A stretch of DNA of 64,000 bases from Bacillota bacterium (GTDB lineage Bacteria; Bacillota; Proteinivoracia; UBA4975; VEMY01), in contig VEMY01000039.1 of the NCBI GenBank assembly GCA_009711825.1, positions 27,255 through 91,254 on the forward strand. Reading direction: 5' to 3'. The first letter of the stretch is position 1. Every line of letters starts with the position of its first letter. The notes under the pieces were generated by a model, which had not been told where the DNA came from, made no database searches, and saw only the letters and a list, made by a program, of their open reading frames with translations. Below, piece by piece: positions 42,598-51,635 of this stretch. A program made the translations under genes and the position numbers.

Positions 42598-45500
42598 CTA
42601 ACGGATAATTTTGCGGCCGACTAAGATTAGGCCTCCCACAAGAACAACTCCCAAGAGAATCCACAACCATGTCAGACCAGCTGCTTCGACGTCGCCTACC
42701 ATGGCGTAGACTGACAGATGGTCGGTCTCAAATTCCAAGTAAGTTTTGCCGTCAACGGTAACAGGACTGCTCGCAAACTCTGTCACGTTGCCATCGGCGT
42801 CGATGTAAACAATTCCGGGATTTTTCGCTTCGAACTCTTCAAGCAACGGCATTTGCACCTTGAATGACCCGATGATGTCTTCGTTAGGCACACCGAAATC
42901 TGCGGAGCTGCCATCGACATAATAGACAGTCTTGATGAGCTTGATGTTGAAGGCCTCCAGGACATCAATATTGTTATCCTTTAATGCTTCTGTCGCCATA
43001 AAAAGGGTGTCGTGTTCTACCTCCAGCCTGTCCACCACCAACTCCACTTCAACCTTAATTACATCATCCTGCTCAAGCTCAGGCAACCGGATCGCGTTTT
43101 CCAACCCCAATACAAATATATCGCTGGTTGAATAACTGATACTGAAGGTCGAATTTGCAATGATGAACTCTGCTGGGATGAAGTCAATTTGGTAATTGGG
43201 GTTTGCCAGAGTGCCTAGCTGAATGGTGTATACACCTGGCTCTTCGCCCGCTTCCCGGGTCAACACTCCGGTAAGCTCGTCACCGGCTACCAAATCTCCA
43301 TCGACAATTTGGTAGCTGAGTTCGGGATCAGCGTCACCTGAGAATTTGCGCTGGGCATCGGCAGCAACTGTCAGCTCACGGGGAAGAATGCTGGCCCGGA
43401 CCGTAGCAGTACTGATGCTGTAATTATCGGCATCCTGGCCGGTAAGCGCCAGACCGCGCACCGTCACTTGCTTGTCCACTCCCGCCTGGCTAGTAGCAAA
43501 GGAAGCGTCTACATCATCAGTTACCAAGGTTACGTCATCATCACCGACTATGCCCGAGAGTTGGCCGTAGTCTGCTACTTCTGCCTCAGCAGTACCGTCA
43601 TAGACCTTGTCATAAATAGTAAGTCCAGGCAGGGTCAGCTCTTTGGGAAGGATATTTCCTGTGGTTGCAAAATCCCCGATACTGTAATTACCTGCGTCTG
43701 CTCCGGCAAGAGCCAAGCCGGTTACAGAAACTTCTTTGTTGCTACCGGTATGCCTGTCGGCAAAATGAGCATTGGCTGCACTGGTATCTAAGGTAACCGT
43801 ATCTCCAGCAACCACACCCGAGAGTTGACCGTAGTCCACTTGGGCTTCAGTGGTGCCATCGTAGTTTTTCTCTAGTCCTGTGATTCCAGGTAGATCCAAA
43901 GGTTTTGGCGTAATGTGGGCAGAGACCTCCGGGGCTCCTTCTAGAGACACATAATACTTGAATGCATCATTGCCCACCAGCTCGATACTTGTTATAGCAA
44001 CGGTATTGTCTTCTCTGGCCCGCTGGTGGTTGAATTCTGCTGTGACGCTTCCAATGCTGAAATCTGCGTGCCCTACCAGGATACCGTCGAATTCAATTCC
44101 GCTGACCTGGGCGACCACATTACCATCATAAACCTTATCTTTAGCATTAAATCCACTTATTGTCAGACGCTGTCGTTCCGTCTTAAACTCGAGTTCTTCA
44201 CCGTAAGCGGCGTAATCTTCATTGACAGCATAAGCGCGAATGTAGTAGGTGGTATTAGGAGTCAAGTCGGTCAGTTTTGAGGTATATGACTCACCCTCTA
44301 CCACTTGTCCAAAGACTGTCTTGGAATCATCAATTGTCGGTTCTGGAGAAGTGCCCCACACATGGCCGTGTTCCGTTGATTCGGGCTCACCTATATTCAC
44401 AATGACCCCGCTGCTAACTGCGGAGGTAACACCAACATCGGAAACCTCTTCTGTAATAACAACAGGTATTTGTTTGAACTGCAGCCAAGCAAGAAAGGGG
44501 TAGCTGTCAAAACCATCAGGGTTTATACCCCAAATTCCCTCTGTTCCATTTACTGTCTCCCCGATGAAATCCCAACCGGCATCTTTATAGAGAAAGTACG
44601 AAGTAAGTTCTTCGCTGGTTTTACCTACACCACCGGCGCTTTCCACCAGGCCTGATGTTTCGGTATTCCAGAAGGAGGCGGTTACTGTGGGTTGCTCAAC
44701 AGACCGAATGCCTGGCATTTCATCTGAGCCCACCAAGCCCCCGATGTTTTTACCTCCGGTGTGTTCCCCAGGGGCAATTACGTTGGCGTATGTGTTAATG
44801 ATGTCACCTTGATTAAGCCCAACCAAGCCGCCAACATAATCATCACCAGATACCAGGCCGTAGAAAAAGGAATCAGCGATACTGCCAAGGTTATAACCAG
44901 CCAAACCACCAATAAGCGCACTGCCATCCGTAACCCCGGGCCAGCCATCAGAGTCTTCGCTACCAGATGCCTCGCCGTAGGCGAATGAGCTTTCGATGCT
45001 ACCTGCATTAAACCCGACAAAGCCGCCGATCAACATGTCCCCAGATATAAGTCCGATGGCGAAGGATTCGGTGATGCTGCCAGAATCTGTGTTGTAGCCA
45101 ACTAAGCCACCGACAGTTTCTCTGCCATGTACATCACCTTGGGCCTCCGAGTTGGTAACGCTACTAAAATTCTGGCCCACCAAACCGCCGACATCACTGT
45201 CACCCAGTATATCACCGAAGGCACTTGAGGCGATGATGCTTCCGTGGCGACCCCACTCGCCATTACTGCCCACCAGGCCTCCAACAGCATTTATACCCTG
45301 TACGTCACCCCGAGCTTCCGAGCCGATTATGCTGCCATCACCGTTGTAATTACCGTTTTGACCTACTAAGCCACCAATATTCCTTTCACCGTCCACTTTG
45401 GCCAAGGCAGTAGAGTCCTCGATGGTCCCAGAATTCGAACCCGCCAAGCCACCTGTCTCATAACGGCCTGTAACGTTGCTATTTAAGACCTCTGAATTAA

Positions 45501-46467
45501 TGATGGTCCCAGAATTCCAGCCCGCCAACCCGCCAGTATCCGAGTGACCATGCACCTTTCCCTCAGCCACCGAGTTCTCTATGTCGCCAGAATTCTCACC
45601 TACCAGACCGCCGACCCGCATATTATCTTCACAGGATACTATAGCATCAACAGCTGAGTGGATTATAATACCGGAATTCGATCCAACCAGACCGCCACTA
45701 AAGGGGCCACCTTGAATTTCTGCCTGGGCAGACGAATTTTCTATGATGCCAGAACTGGTGCCTACCAAACCACCGACATTCTGGATACCCTGCACTTTAA
45801 CATTACTTGCTTCCGAATTCTCTATGTTACCAGTATTGTAGCCCACCAGACCGCCTACAAAGGGATAATTACTATCCACTTCAACATTACTGGCTTCCGA
45901 GCTCTCTATGGTGCCAGAATTCTCACCCACCAGACCGCCGACCCACATCCCGCCAGACACTTTGCCACTGATTGTTGAGTTGCTAATCTTGCCCTCGTTC
46001 CACCCTGCCAACCCACCGACATAGTTGCCGGCTTTTACCTCGACATCCAGCAAAGTAACATTAGAGATTTCAGCCTCTTCATCCAAAACCGCGAACAAGC
46101 CGACATATGACTCATTTCGGTTTAGAGTTAGATTTTCAATTCTTTTGCCGTTACCATCATAGGTGCCGGAAAATGATTCAATGGGCACCCATCCTTGACC
46201 TCCATTATGAAAAGCCCCATCCTCCTCGAAATCTGCATCTGTAAATAGTATATCTTGGGTCTGCCTAAAGTGTTTATCTGGATAGTCCCGAACATTATTA
46301 AGATCATCTTTTGACTCTACCAGATAAGGGTCGTCCTTAGTCCCCTCACCCTCAAATAGTCCAGTACCTGCAGGTGCGGCTCCGGCTGGCAATATGGTTT
46401 GGACCGTAAATAGCATTGTAACAACTATAACCGCAGCAACGACTGAAATAAAACCTCTCTTTTTCAT
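42598..46467 (-). CDS. GLUG-repeat/YDG surface protein 2 (1289 aa)
   Basis: Paralogue of the neighbouring surface protein. Signal peptide and the first 37 residues are almost identical, as are the last ~300 residues with the membrane segment WLWILLGVVLVGGLILVG and RKIIR. The middle is longer: more GLUG repeats (about residues 100-620), then a fibronectin-like segment and three YDG-type domains (KVYDGNVVAQ, KNYDGTTEAQV, KVYDGTAEAEV). AAGGGGG precedes ATG 46467. Likely tandem duplication with added repeats; role as adhesin or cell-surface fibre is inferred. Confidence 0.85.
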   Translation of the reverse strand: MKKRGFISVVAAVIVVTMLFTVQTILPAGAAPAGTGLFEGEGTKDDPYLVESKDDLNNVRDYPDKHFRQTQDILFTDADFEEDGAFHNGGQGWVPIESFSGTYDGNGKRIENLTLNRNESYVGLFAVLDEEAEISNVTLLDVEVKAGNYVGGLAGWNEGKISNSTISGKVSGGMWVGGLVGENSGTIESSEASNVEVDSNYPFVGGLVGYNTGNIENSEASNVKVQGIQNVGGLVGTSSGIIENSSAQAEIQGGPFSGGLVGSNSGIIIHSAVDAIVSCEDNMRVGGLVGENSGDIENSVAEGKVHGHSDTGGLAGWNSGTIINSEVLNSNVTGRYETGGLAGSNSGTIEDSTALAKVDGERNIGGLVGQNGNYNGDGSIIGSEARGDVQGINAVGGLVGSNGEWGRHGSIIASSAFGDILGDSDVGGLVGQNFSSVTNSEAQGDVHGRETVGGLVGYNTDSGSITESFAIGLISGDMLIGGFVGFNAGSIESSFAYGEASGSEDSDGWPGVTDGSALIGGLAGYNLGSIADSFFYGLVSGDDYVGGLVGLNQGDIINTYANVIAPGEHTGGKNIGGLVGSDEMPGIRSVEQPTVTASFWNTETSGLVESAGGVGKTSEELTSYFLYKDAGWDFIGETVNGTEGIWGINPDGFDSYPFLAWLQFKQIPVVITEEVSDVGVTSAVSSGVIVNIGEPESTEHGHVWGTSPEPTIDDSKTVFGQVVEGESYTSKLTDLTPNTTYYIRAYAVNEDYAAYGEELEFKTERQRLTISGFNAKDKVYDGNVVAQVSGIEFDGILVGHADFSIGSVTAEFNHQRAREDNTVAITSIELVGNDAFKYYVSLEGAPEVSAHITPKPLDLPGITGLEKNYDGTTEAQVDYGQLSGVVAGDTVTLDTSAANAHFADRHTGSNKEVSVTGLALAGADAGNYSIGDFATTGNILPKELTLPGLTIYDKVYDGTAEAEVADYGQLSGIVGDDDVTLVTDDVDASFATSQAGVDKQVTVRGLALTGQDADNYSISTATVRASILPRELTVAADAQRKFSGDADPELSYQIVDGDLVAGDELTGVLTREAGEEPGVYTIQLGTLANPNYQIDFIPAEFIIANSTFSISYSTSDIFVLGLENAIRLPELEQDDVIKVEVELVVDRLEVEHDTLFMATEALKDNNIDVLEAFNIKLIKTVYYVDGSSADFGVPNEDIIGSFKVQMPLLEEFEAKNPGIVYIDADGNVTEFASSPVTVDGKTYLEFETDHLSVYAMVGDVEAAGLTWLWILLGVVLVGGLILVGRKIIR

Positions 46468-46566
46468 ATTAAACCCCCTTGTGAATTAAAAACTTTCTTC
46501 TACAACTCACCCGTAATCATTAAGCATAAGTTAGAACTATGTGTAATTGGGCTTGTCCTTATACAT

Positions 46567-46632
46567 ATTTTACACTTTCTACTGGGTCCCAACCTAAAGA
46601 TAACCTAAAGATTAGCTAAAGCTTACCTAAAG
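46567..46632 (-). promoter_or_regulatory. second copy of the 4 x 11-bp operator
   Basis: CTTTAGGT, CTTTAGCT, CTTTAGGT and CTTTAGGT on the minus strand start at 46632, 46621, 46610 and 46599, again exactly 11 bp apart, and the -10-like TAAAAT (46567-46572) has the same 19-bp distance as in copy one. The flanking leader sequence is partly diverged, so the array is conserved better than its surroundings. Confidence 0.75.
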
Positions 46633-46705
46633 ACAGAGTCCTTTCTACGTTTGACCTGAGTCCGGAAGCTGGTAAACTGGAGTTAATTATAAGCGGGGTG
46701 ATAAG

Positions 46706-47803
46706 ATGAGTTCTCTGATTACAAAGATTGAGGTGCTGGCAATCAAGCTGCCACTGCGGGAGCCGTTTGTCATTGCGTATGAACACTGGCATGAAATGCC
46801 ATCTATTCTGGTGCGGATTACAACCAACAACGGCCTGGAAGGCTGGGGCGAGGCCGTTCCCGACCCCAATGTCAGCAGTGAGACCCCGGCCAGTTGCGTT
46901 GCGATGCTCCGGGAAGACCTGGCGCCACAGCTAATCGGCGCTGACGCATTGAATCTGGCCGGAGTCCATCAGCGGATGGACTTCCTTCGGGGCGCACCGG
47001 CGGCGAAAGCGGCGGTGGATATCGCCTGCCATGACATCCTGGCCAAACACCATCAGCAGCCGCTCTACCGCCTGTTTGGCACAAGTAATACTGCCGAATT
47101 GCCGGCTGTAATCCCCATCGACAGCCCGGAAAACCAAGCCAAGACTGCCCGTGCCTGGCTGACACAGGGCTTTAGCCAGTTCAAAGTCAAACTGGGCGCC
47201 GACCCAAAGGAGGACAGCGCACGAATCACCGCCGTCCGTGCTGCCCTGGGGCCCGATGCTCACCTGCGGGTGGATGCCAATCAGGGTTGGTCCCGTTCCG
47301 ACGCCCAAAGGGTTCTGCCAGCGCTGATTGCCGCTAATGTCGAGGTCCTGGAGCAACCACTGCCCTGGTGGGATTTGGAGGGTCTTGCTGAACTACGGGA
47401 GAGTATCCCAATCATGGCAGATGAAGCGGTTCTGGACAGCCATGACCTGGAGCGGGCGCTTAGACTTGAAGCCATGGACTGGTTAAACATCAAGCTGATG
47501 AAATGCGGCGGTCTTTACCCGGCCAAGGCGTTAGCGGAACAGGCGCAAGCTGCAGGCGTCCGGGTGCTTCTGGGCTCGATGCTAGAGTCAGCAATCGGCT
47601 CGCTGGCCGGCGCCCACTTTGCCGCCGCCATGCCTGGCGTTCAGGCCAATGAAATGGTTGGGCCCCAGATGTTCAGCCGGGACTGTGGCCCCTTCCCTGC
47701 CCAGGGCAAGCTAATTGGGTTGTCGGCAAAATCAGGTCTGGGATTTGAGCCGGATATGGAAACAATCTCTGAACTGACAACAAGTCAGGTAACAATTCGC
47801 TAG
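46706..47803 (+). CDS. dipeptide epimerase (enolase superfamily, MLE group)
   Basis: 365 residues with an enolase-superfamily fold. The catalytic bases lie in QFKVKLG (Lys) and NIKLMKCGG (Lys); metal ligands are in RVDANQG (Asp), VLEQPLP (Glu) and MADEAVLD (Asp). This set is that of L-Ala-D/L-Glu and related dipeptide epimerases rather than of mandelate racemase. It would recycle or modify dipeptides such as those from peptidoglycan. GGGGTGATAAG precedes ATG 46706. The nearby peptide-uptake genes are compatible with this role. Confidence 0.82.
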   Translation: MSSLITKIEVLAIKLPLREPFVIAYEHWHEMPSILVRITTNNGLEGWGEAVPDPNVSSETPASCVAMLREDLAPQLIGADALNLAGVHQRMDFLRGAPAAKAAVDIACHDILAKHHQQPLYRLFGTSNTAELPAVIPIDSPENQAKTARAWLTQGFSQFKVKLGADPKEDSARITAVRAALGPDAHLRVDANQGWSRSDAQRVLPALIAANVEVLEQPLPWWDLEGLAELRESIPIMADEAVLDSHDLERALRLEAMDWLNIKLMKCGGLYPAKALAEQAQAAGVRVLLGSMLESAIGSLAGAHFAAAMPGVQANEMVGPQMFSRDCGPFPAQGKLIGLSAKSGLGFEPDMETISELTTSQVTIR

Positions 47804-47894
47804 ACCTGTGGAGAAATGTTGACCCCAGATAAATGGATATTCTTTAGTCTAAGAATCAACTAGCTTCAGTGTCTACAAGAATCAGACTAACGCC

Positions 47895-47923
47895 GTGACT
47901 GGCAAGATAAACCAGTGTATAAT
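47895..47923 (+). promoter_or_regulatory. promoter of the GltS-like gene
   Basis: GTGACT (47895-47900), 17-bp spacer, perfect TATAAT (47918-47923), 31 bp before the start region. Confidence 0.65.
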
Positions 47924-47953
47924 AAAGCCAATATACTTACTTAAGGAGGCGAT

Positions 47954-49348
47954 ATTATCGTACCTGTTCTCGGATTTGTCTGGTTGGGTGTGGCGCTGAT
48001 TGCCGGCAAGTTGGTGCGCATGGCTGTGCCAGTACTGCGGCATTGGTTCATCCCCAGTTCGATTATCGGTGGAATTATTGCCTTGCTCGTCGGGCCAGAG
48101 GTCTTGGGTCGGATCGTCCCTGCCCTGGATGGTGGTCTGATTGGCAGAGATGTCATCGCTTTTTTGCAAACGTTACCCGGCTTCCTAATCAATATTGTCT
48201 TTGCCTCCCTGTTCATCGGCAAAACCATCCCCGGTGTCAAGGAAGTCTGGCGCCGGGCGGGCCCCCAGGTGGCTTTTGGCCAGACTATAGGCTGGGGCCA
48301 ATATGTGGTGGGTATTGGCCTCACTCTGCTGGTGCTCGCGCCTGTATTTGATGTTGAACCGATGTTTGGCGCCCTGATTGAGATCGGCTTCGAGGGCGGT
48401 CACGGGACAGCTGCCGGTCTTGGCGCAACGTTTGCCGAAATCGGTTGGGAACAGGGGCAGGACCTCGCCTTGGCCATGGCCACAGTCGGTATTGTCATGG
48501 GGGTTGTGCTCGGCATGATTCTCGTCAATTGGGGCATTGCCCGCGGCCACACCAAGTTTGTCCGCAGCCAGCAAAAAGCAGATGAGAGTGTCAAAGAAGC
48601 AGAGGAAGAGGATGACTGCGCAATTATCCGCGACACGCCTCGCCCAAAGCAAAAAGGACTTGAGTCTGTTGAGCCTCTTGCCTTCCATCTCGCCTACATA
48701 GCGGTGGCAATCGGTATCGGCTATCTGTTGCTCCAGGGCATGATTCTACTGGAAAACACACTGCTTATTCCCCTGGGAGCGCCGGTACTATTGGGACACA
48801 TCCCCCTCTTCCCCCTGGCCATGATTGGCGGGGTTATCGTCCAGAAACTGCACCGGCATTACTTCTCTTTCCTGGCTCTAAGCCGGGAAATGATGCTCAG
48901 CATACAAGGGGCAGCCCTGGACCTCCTAATCCTATCTGCCCTGGGAACCCTGACCATCAGCGCTTTGGCCGATAACTGGGCCCCATTACTCCTACTAATC
49001 ATCGCCGGACTCGCTTGGAATATCGGCGCCTTCCTGTTCCTGGCCCGCCGCATGCTACCTGACTATTGGTTTGAACGGGCGATTGGCGACTTTGGACAGT
49101 CCCAGGGGGTAACAGCCACCGGACTGCTTCTGATGCGCATAGTTGACCCCGAGACCAAATCCCCGGCTTTTGAGGCCTTTGGTTACAAGCAGCTACTATT
49201 TGAACCCTTTGTCGGCGGCGGCTTCTTTACCGCCATGTCCGTTCCGCTGATTTTCAACTTTGGTGGTCTCACCGTCTTGCTGATTACCGGCGCGTTGATG
49301 GTTATCTGGTTACTGGTTGGCCTCTTTTACTTCGGAAAAGGGAAATAA
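47954..49348 (+). CDS. sodium/glutamate symporter (GltS)-like membrane protein
   Basis: A membrane protein of about 464 residues with two homologous halves. WLGVALIAGKLVRM at the start, RHWFIPSSIIGGIIALLVGPE, and GFEGGHGTAAGLGATF in the middle are GltS-type motifs. The central loop is acidic. AAGGAGG at 47943-47949 lies 4 nt before ATT 47954 (7 nt before ATC 47957), and no ATG, GTG or TTG is available before TTG 47984, which has no SD. I therefore propose a rare ATT or ATC start. Substrate glutamate or another anion is inferred. Confidence 0.75.
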   Translation: MIVPVLGFVWLGVALIAGKLVRMAVPVLRHWFIPSSIIGGIIALLVGPEVLGRIVPALDGGLIGRDVIAFLQTLPGFLINIVFASLFIGKTIPGVKEVWRRAGPQVAFGQTIGWGQYVVGIGLTLLVLAPVFDVEPMFGALIEIGFEGGHGTAAGLGATFAEIGWEQGQDLALAMATVGIVMGVVLGMILVNWGIARGHTKFVRSQQKADESVKEAEEEDDCAIIRDTPRPKQKGLESVEPLAFHLAYIAVAIGIGYLLLQGMILLENTLLIPLGAPVLLGHIPLFPLAMIGGVIVQKLHRHYFSFLALSREMMLSIQGAALDLLILSALGTLTISALADNWAPLLLLIIAGLAWNIGAFLFLARRMLPDYWFERAIGDFGQSQGVTATGLLLMRIVDPETKSPAFEAFGYKQLLFEPFVGGGFFTAMSVPLIFNFGGLTVLLITGALMVIWLLVGLFYFGKGK

Positions 49349-49352
49349 GTGT

Positions 49353-49382
49353 TAAGCCGCTCCCTCTCGGAGCGGCTTTTTA
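49353..49382 (+). terminator. intrinsic terminator of the GltS-like gene
   Basis: Stem AAGCCGCTCC / GGAGCGGCTT, 5-nt loop, five T. Confidence 0.85.
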
Positions 49383-49385
49383 GAC

Positions 49386-49417
49386 ATAAAAACTGCCTCC
49401 TTTGCTGGAGGCAGTTT
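49386..49417 (-). terminator. intrinsic terminator of the lipid kinase gene
   Basis: On the minus strand AAACTGCCTCC / GGAGGCAGTTT with a 6-nt loop, followed by TTTTATG, right after the convergent gene's stop. Confidence 0.85.
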
Positions 49418-49418
49418 A

Positions 49419-50315
49419 TTAGCTTACAAGCACGTCTATGGCGCCGGGTAGAATTCCATATTCTATTTGCTCTACCTGTTCGGGGAAGAGTTCGCCGTCG
49501 GAATGGGCCGGCGATGGGGAGTTTAAATGGATATTAATCTTTGTTGTGTGGATTTCCTGAATCCCCTGGGCATGGACAAACTTCCCGGCCGGGGTCATTG
49601 CCTTGGGCAATAAGGCCAGCAATCCCAGAGACGAGTTTTTAAACGCCAAAACAGCGGTCAACTTGCCGTCAGCCGGGTCGGCATGGGGGGCCATGAAAAA
49701 CAAGCCGCCGGTCCGAGGGGCATTGCCCACCGACAGCAATGTCAGGGGGCCCTCATAACTGCCCTCATCCCACTCCACCCGGGCCTCCCACTTCGGGTTC
49801 TGGATAATCCCCTTAATTGCCGCCCAAAGGTAGCGGGGAATTCCCTTTAACCAGGTGATTTGCTGTTGAAGGACGGTTATATATGGCTCCAGCCCCAGAG
49901 CCGAGTTGTTGATAAAATAGCGCTCACCTGCTTTGCATACGTCCAATGTCCTGGTCTTACCGTCGGCTATGACTCGGGCAGCGGCCTCCAGATCCAAAGG
50001 CAGCCCCAGATTATACACCAAATCATTGGCGGTCCCCAGAGGCATAACACCAACAGTGCCAAGATTGGCTTCGCCCTTGGCCTTGGCAATCCCGTTGACA
50101 ACCTCGCCAATCGTGCCATCGCCACCTGCGGCGATAATCGGGGAGAAACCGGCCTCTGCCGCCTCCCGGGCCAACTCTACAGCATGTCCGTGATAATCCG
50201 ATACCGCCAAATCAAAATCCACGCCGGCCTTCTGCAAAGCTACTTCCGCTTGCGGCCAGCGCTTCTTTGCGTTCCAGCGATTAGAATATGGGTTCAGTAT
50301 TACTTTTGCAGGCAT
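49419..50315 (-). CDS. diacylglycerol/lipid kinase (DgkB/YegS family)
   Basis: About 298 residues. The nucleotide loop AAGGDGTIGEVVNGIAKA lies near residue 60, VMPLGTANDLVYNLG near 92, and the C-terminal beta-sandwich with GKLTAVLAF and SDGELF completes the family layout. It phosphorylates diacylglycerol or related lipids with ATP at the cytoplasmic face of the membrane. CGGAGGG before ATG 50315 decides the start; the open extension to 50357 is not used. Confidence 0.88.
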   Translation of the reverse strand: MPAKVILNPYSNRWNAKKRWPQAEVALQKAGVDFDLAVSDYHGHAVELAREAAEAGFSPIIAAGGDGTIGEVVNGIAKAKGEANLGTVGVMPLGTANDLVYNLGLPLDLEAAARVIADGKTRTLDVCKAGERYFINNSALGLEPYITVLQQQITWLKGIPRYLWAAIKGIIQNPKWEARVEWDEGSYEGPLTLLSVGNAPRTGGLFFMAPHADPADGKLTAVLAFKNSSLGLLALLPKAMTPAGKFVHAQGIQEIHTTKINIHLNSPSPAHSDGELFPEQVEQIEYGILPGAIDVLVS

Positions 50316-50398
50316 AGGCGCCCTCCGTTCATTAAACTGGCACAAGGTTGTGCACAACCTCTATTCGACAAAACCAAGCTGCTTACCTGCAATCTGCA

Positions 50399-51496
50399 TT
50401 ACTCAGGAAAAGATAAGCCAAAAGGACGCAGTTTGGCACGAAATTCATCGGTCAACAGGCCGCCGGCAAAGGTTTGTCCAATTAACGAACTCCAATTGTG
50501 ATTCCCCTCTACAATAACCGGTCCCGCTTCCGTAACAGCAATATCCCAGGCAACTGTCAATATTCCCGGTGTCATCCGGGCCGCCCTTTCAGTCAGGTCC
50601 AAAACCTGATCCCACATAGGGATCTTCTCACCTTTAAAGCGTAAGCCGGAATCAGGATGCACCGACAACCACTCGCCTCCAAACTCCGGACGAATAGCGC
50701 CATCCCCCATCACCCCGGTTTTAACATCAACTCCCACTGCCACACTGCCTGTATGCCAATTATCCGTACTCATGCCCCTGCGCCCCAGGCGAATGATGGC
50801 GAATAGGATATTGACATTGCTTTCGGCATCAAGAAACGTAACAACCCGGCAAGTGTTTAAAGAGTCGGCATTAAACCGGGCTATACTCTGATGATTTTGG
50901 AGTTTCGCCTCCAGCATGAATCCATGGTGATTAAATCCCAGGTCCTGAGTCATATGTTCAACAAGCTCATCAGCGCAATATCTGTTGTCTGCTCTGTCAA
51001 TGAACTCTTTCCCCTTGACATCCAAAACCAATACACCCGTGCCCTGCCCGCCTCCCAGCGGCTTGATAACAAGACTCCTGGGCTGCTTTTCGTCCATCCA
51101 TCGGCTGAGATCCGTGGAACTACGCAACGGCGTTCCCTGTCTGTCAGCCCCGTAATGGGGATGAAAAATCCCGTATAACTCTGAAACAGGAACTCCCCGA
51201 CTGCCATAAAAAGAGTTGAAAAGCACTTTATTTCTCATTAGCGGCGCCCAGTTCTTGCTATTGAGGCGGGGCCGCAAAATCCAGGTTGCCTGATGATTTA
51301 ACAGGTAACGCCGAACTTCTTTCAAGCCCACATTCTTTTTCCCAAACTTAAACAAGTAGTACTCCAGCGGCGACATTTTATACCTCAGTCCCCACCAAAT
51401 TGTCTCCAAATACTGCCGACTAACAGGTTTATACCCTTCAGCGTTAACAGTCCGGATATTACCCAACACTCGCCTAATTGTGCGTAACATATTCAT
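50399..51496 (-). CDS. ATP-grasp protein, sugar-transfer-associated type
   Basis: 365 residues. The N-terminal ~110 residues are basic and helical; an ATP-grasp domain follows with SLVIKPLGGGQGTGVLVLD (phosphate-binding loop), STDNWHTGSVAVGVD, and VAWDIAVTEAGPVIVEGNHNW, where Glu and Asn bind the metal. This matches the 'sugar-transfer associated ATP-grasp' family, often found with capsule or surface polysaccharide genes. It should link a carboxylate with an amine or thiol using ATP. The AGGGGGG run favours ATG 51490; ATG 51496 is equally open. Confidence 0.8.
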   Translation of the reverse strand: MNMLRTIRRVLGNIRTVNAEGYKPVSRQYLETIWWGLRYKMSPLEYYLFKFGKKNVGLKEVRRYLLNHQATWILRPRLNSKNWAPLMRNKVLFNSFYGSRGVPVSELYGIFHPHYGADRQGTPLRSSTDLSRWMDEKQPRSLVIKPLGGGQGTGVLVLDVKGKEFIDRADNRYCADELVEHMTQDLGFNHHGFMLEAKLQNHQSIARFNADSLNTCRVVTFLDAESNVNILFAIIRLGRRGMSTDNWHTGSVAVGVDVKTGVMGDGAIRPEFGGEWLSVHPDSGLRFKGEKIPMWDQVLDLTERAARMTPGILTVAWDIAVTEAGPVIVEGNHNWSSLIGQTFAGGLLTDEFRAKLRPFGLSFPE

Positions 51497-51635
51497 GCCC
51501 CCCTGTAAAATCTACAATAATTGTAGCTTCTAGGACGACTGTTTGCAAATAGTGCCTGCAACCCCGACTTTCGTTAGGTCAAAAATAGACCCATATCCTG
51601 TATAATTGCCTTAAAAGCTCTAATGGAGGTGTAAT

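Noticed and set aside
39549..45978. Several plus-strand open frames of 60-150 codons opposite the GLUG genes
   Set aside because: They mirror the repeats and codon pattern of the minus-strand genes and have no SD or family resemblance.
39215..46467. CRISPR-like regular repeats
   Set aside because: The periodicity is that of degenerate protein repeats (GLUG); there is no constant DNA repeat with unique spacers.
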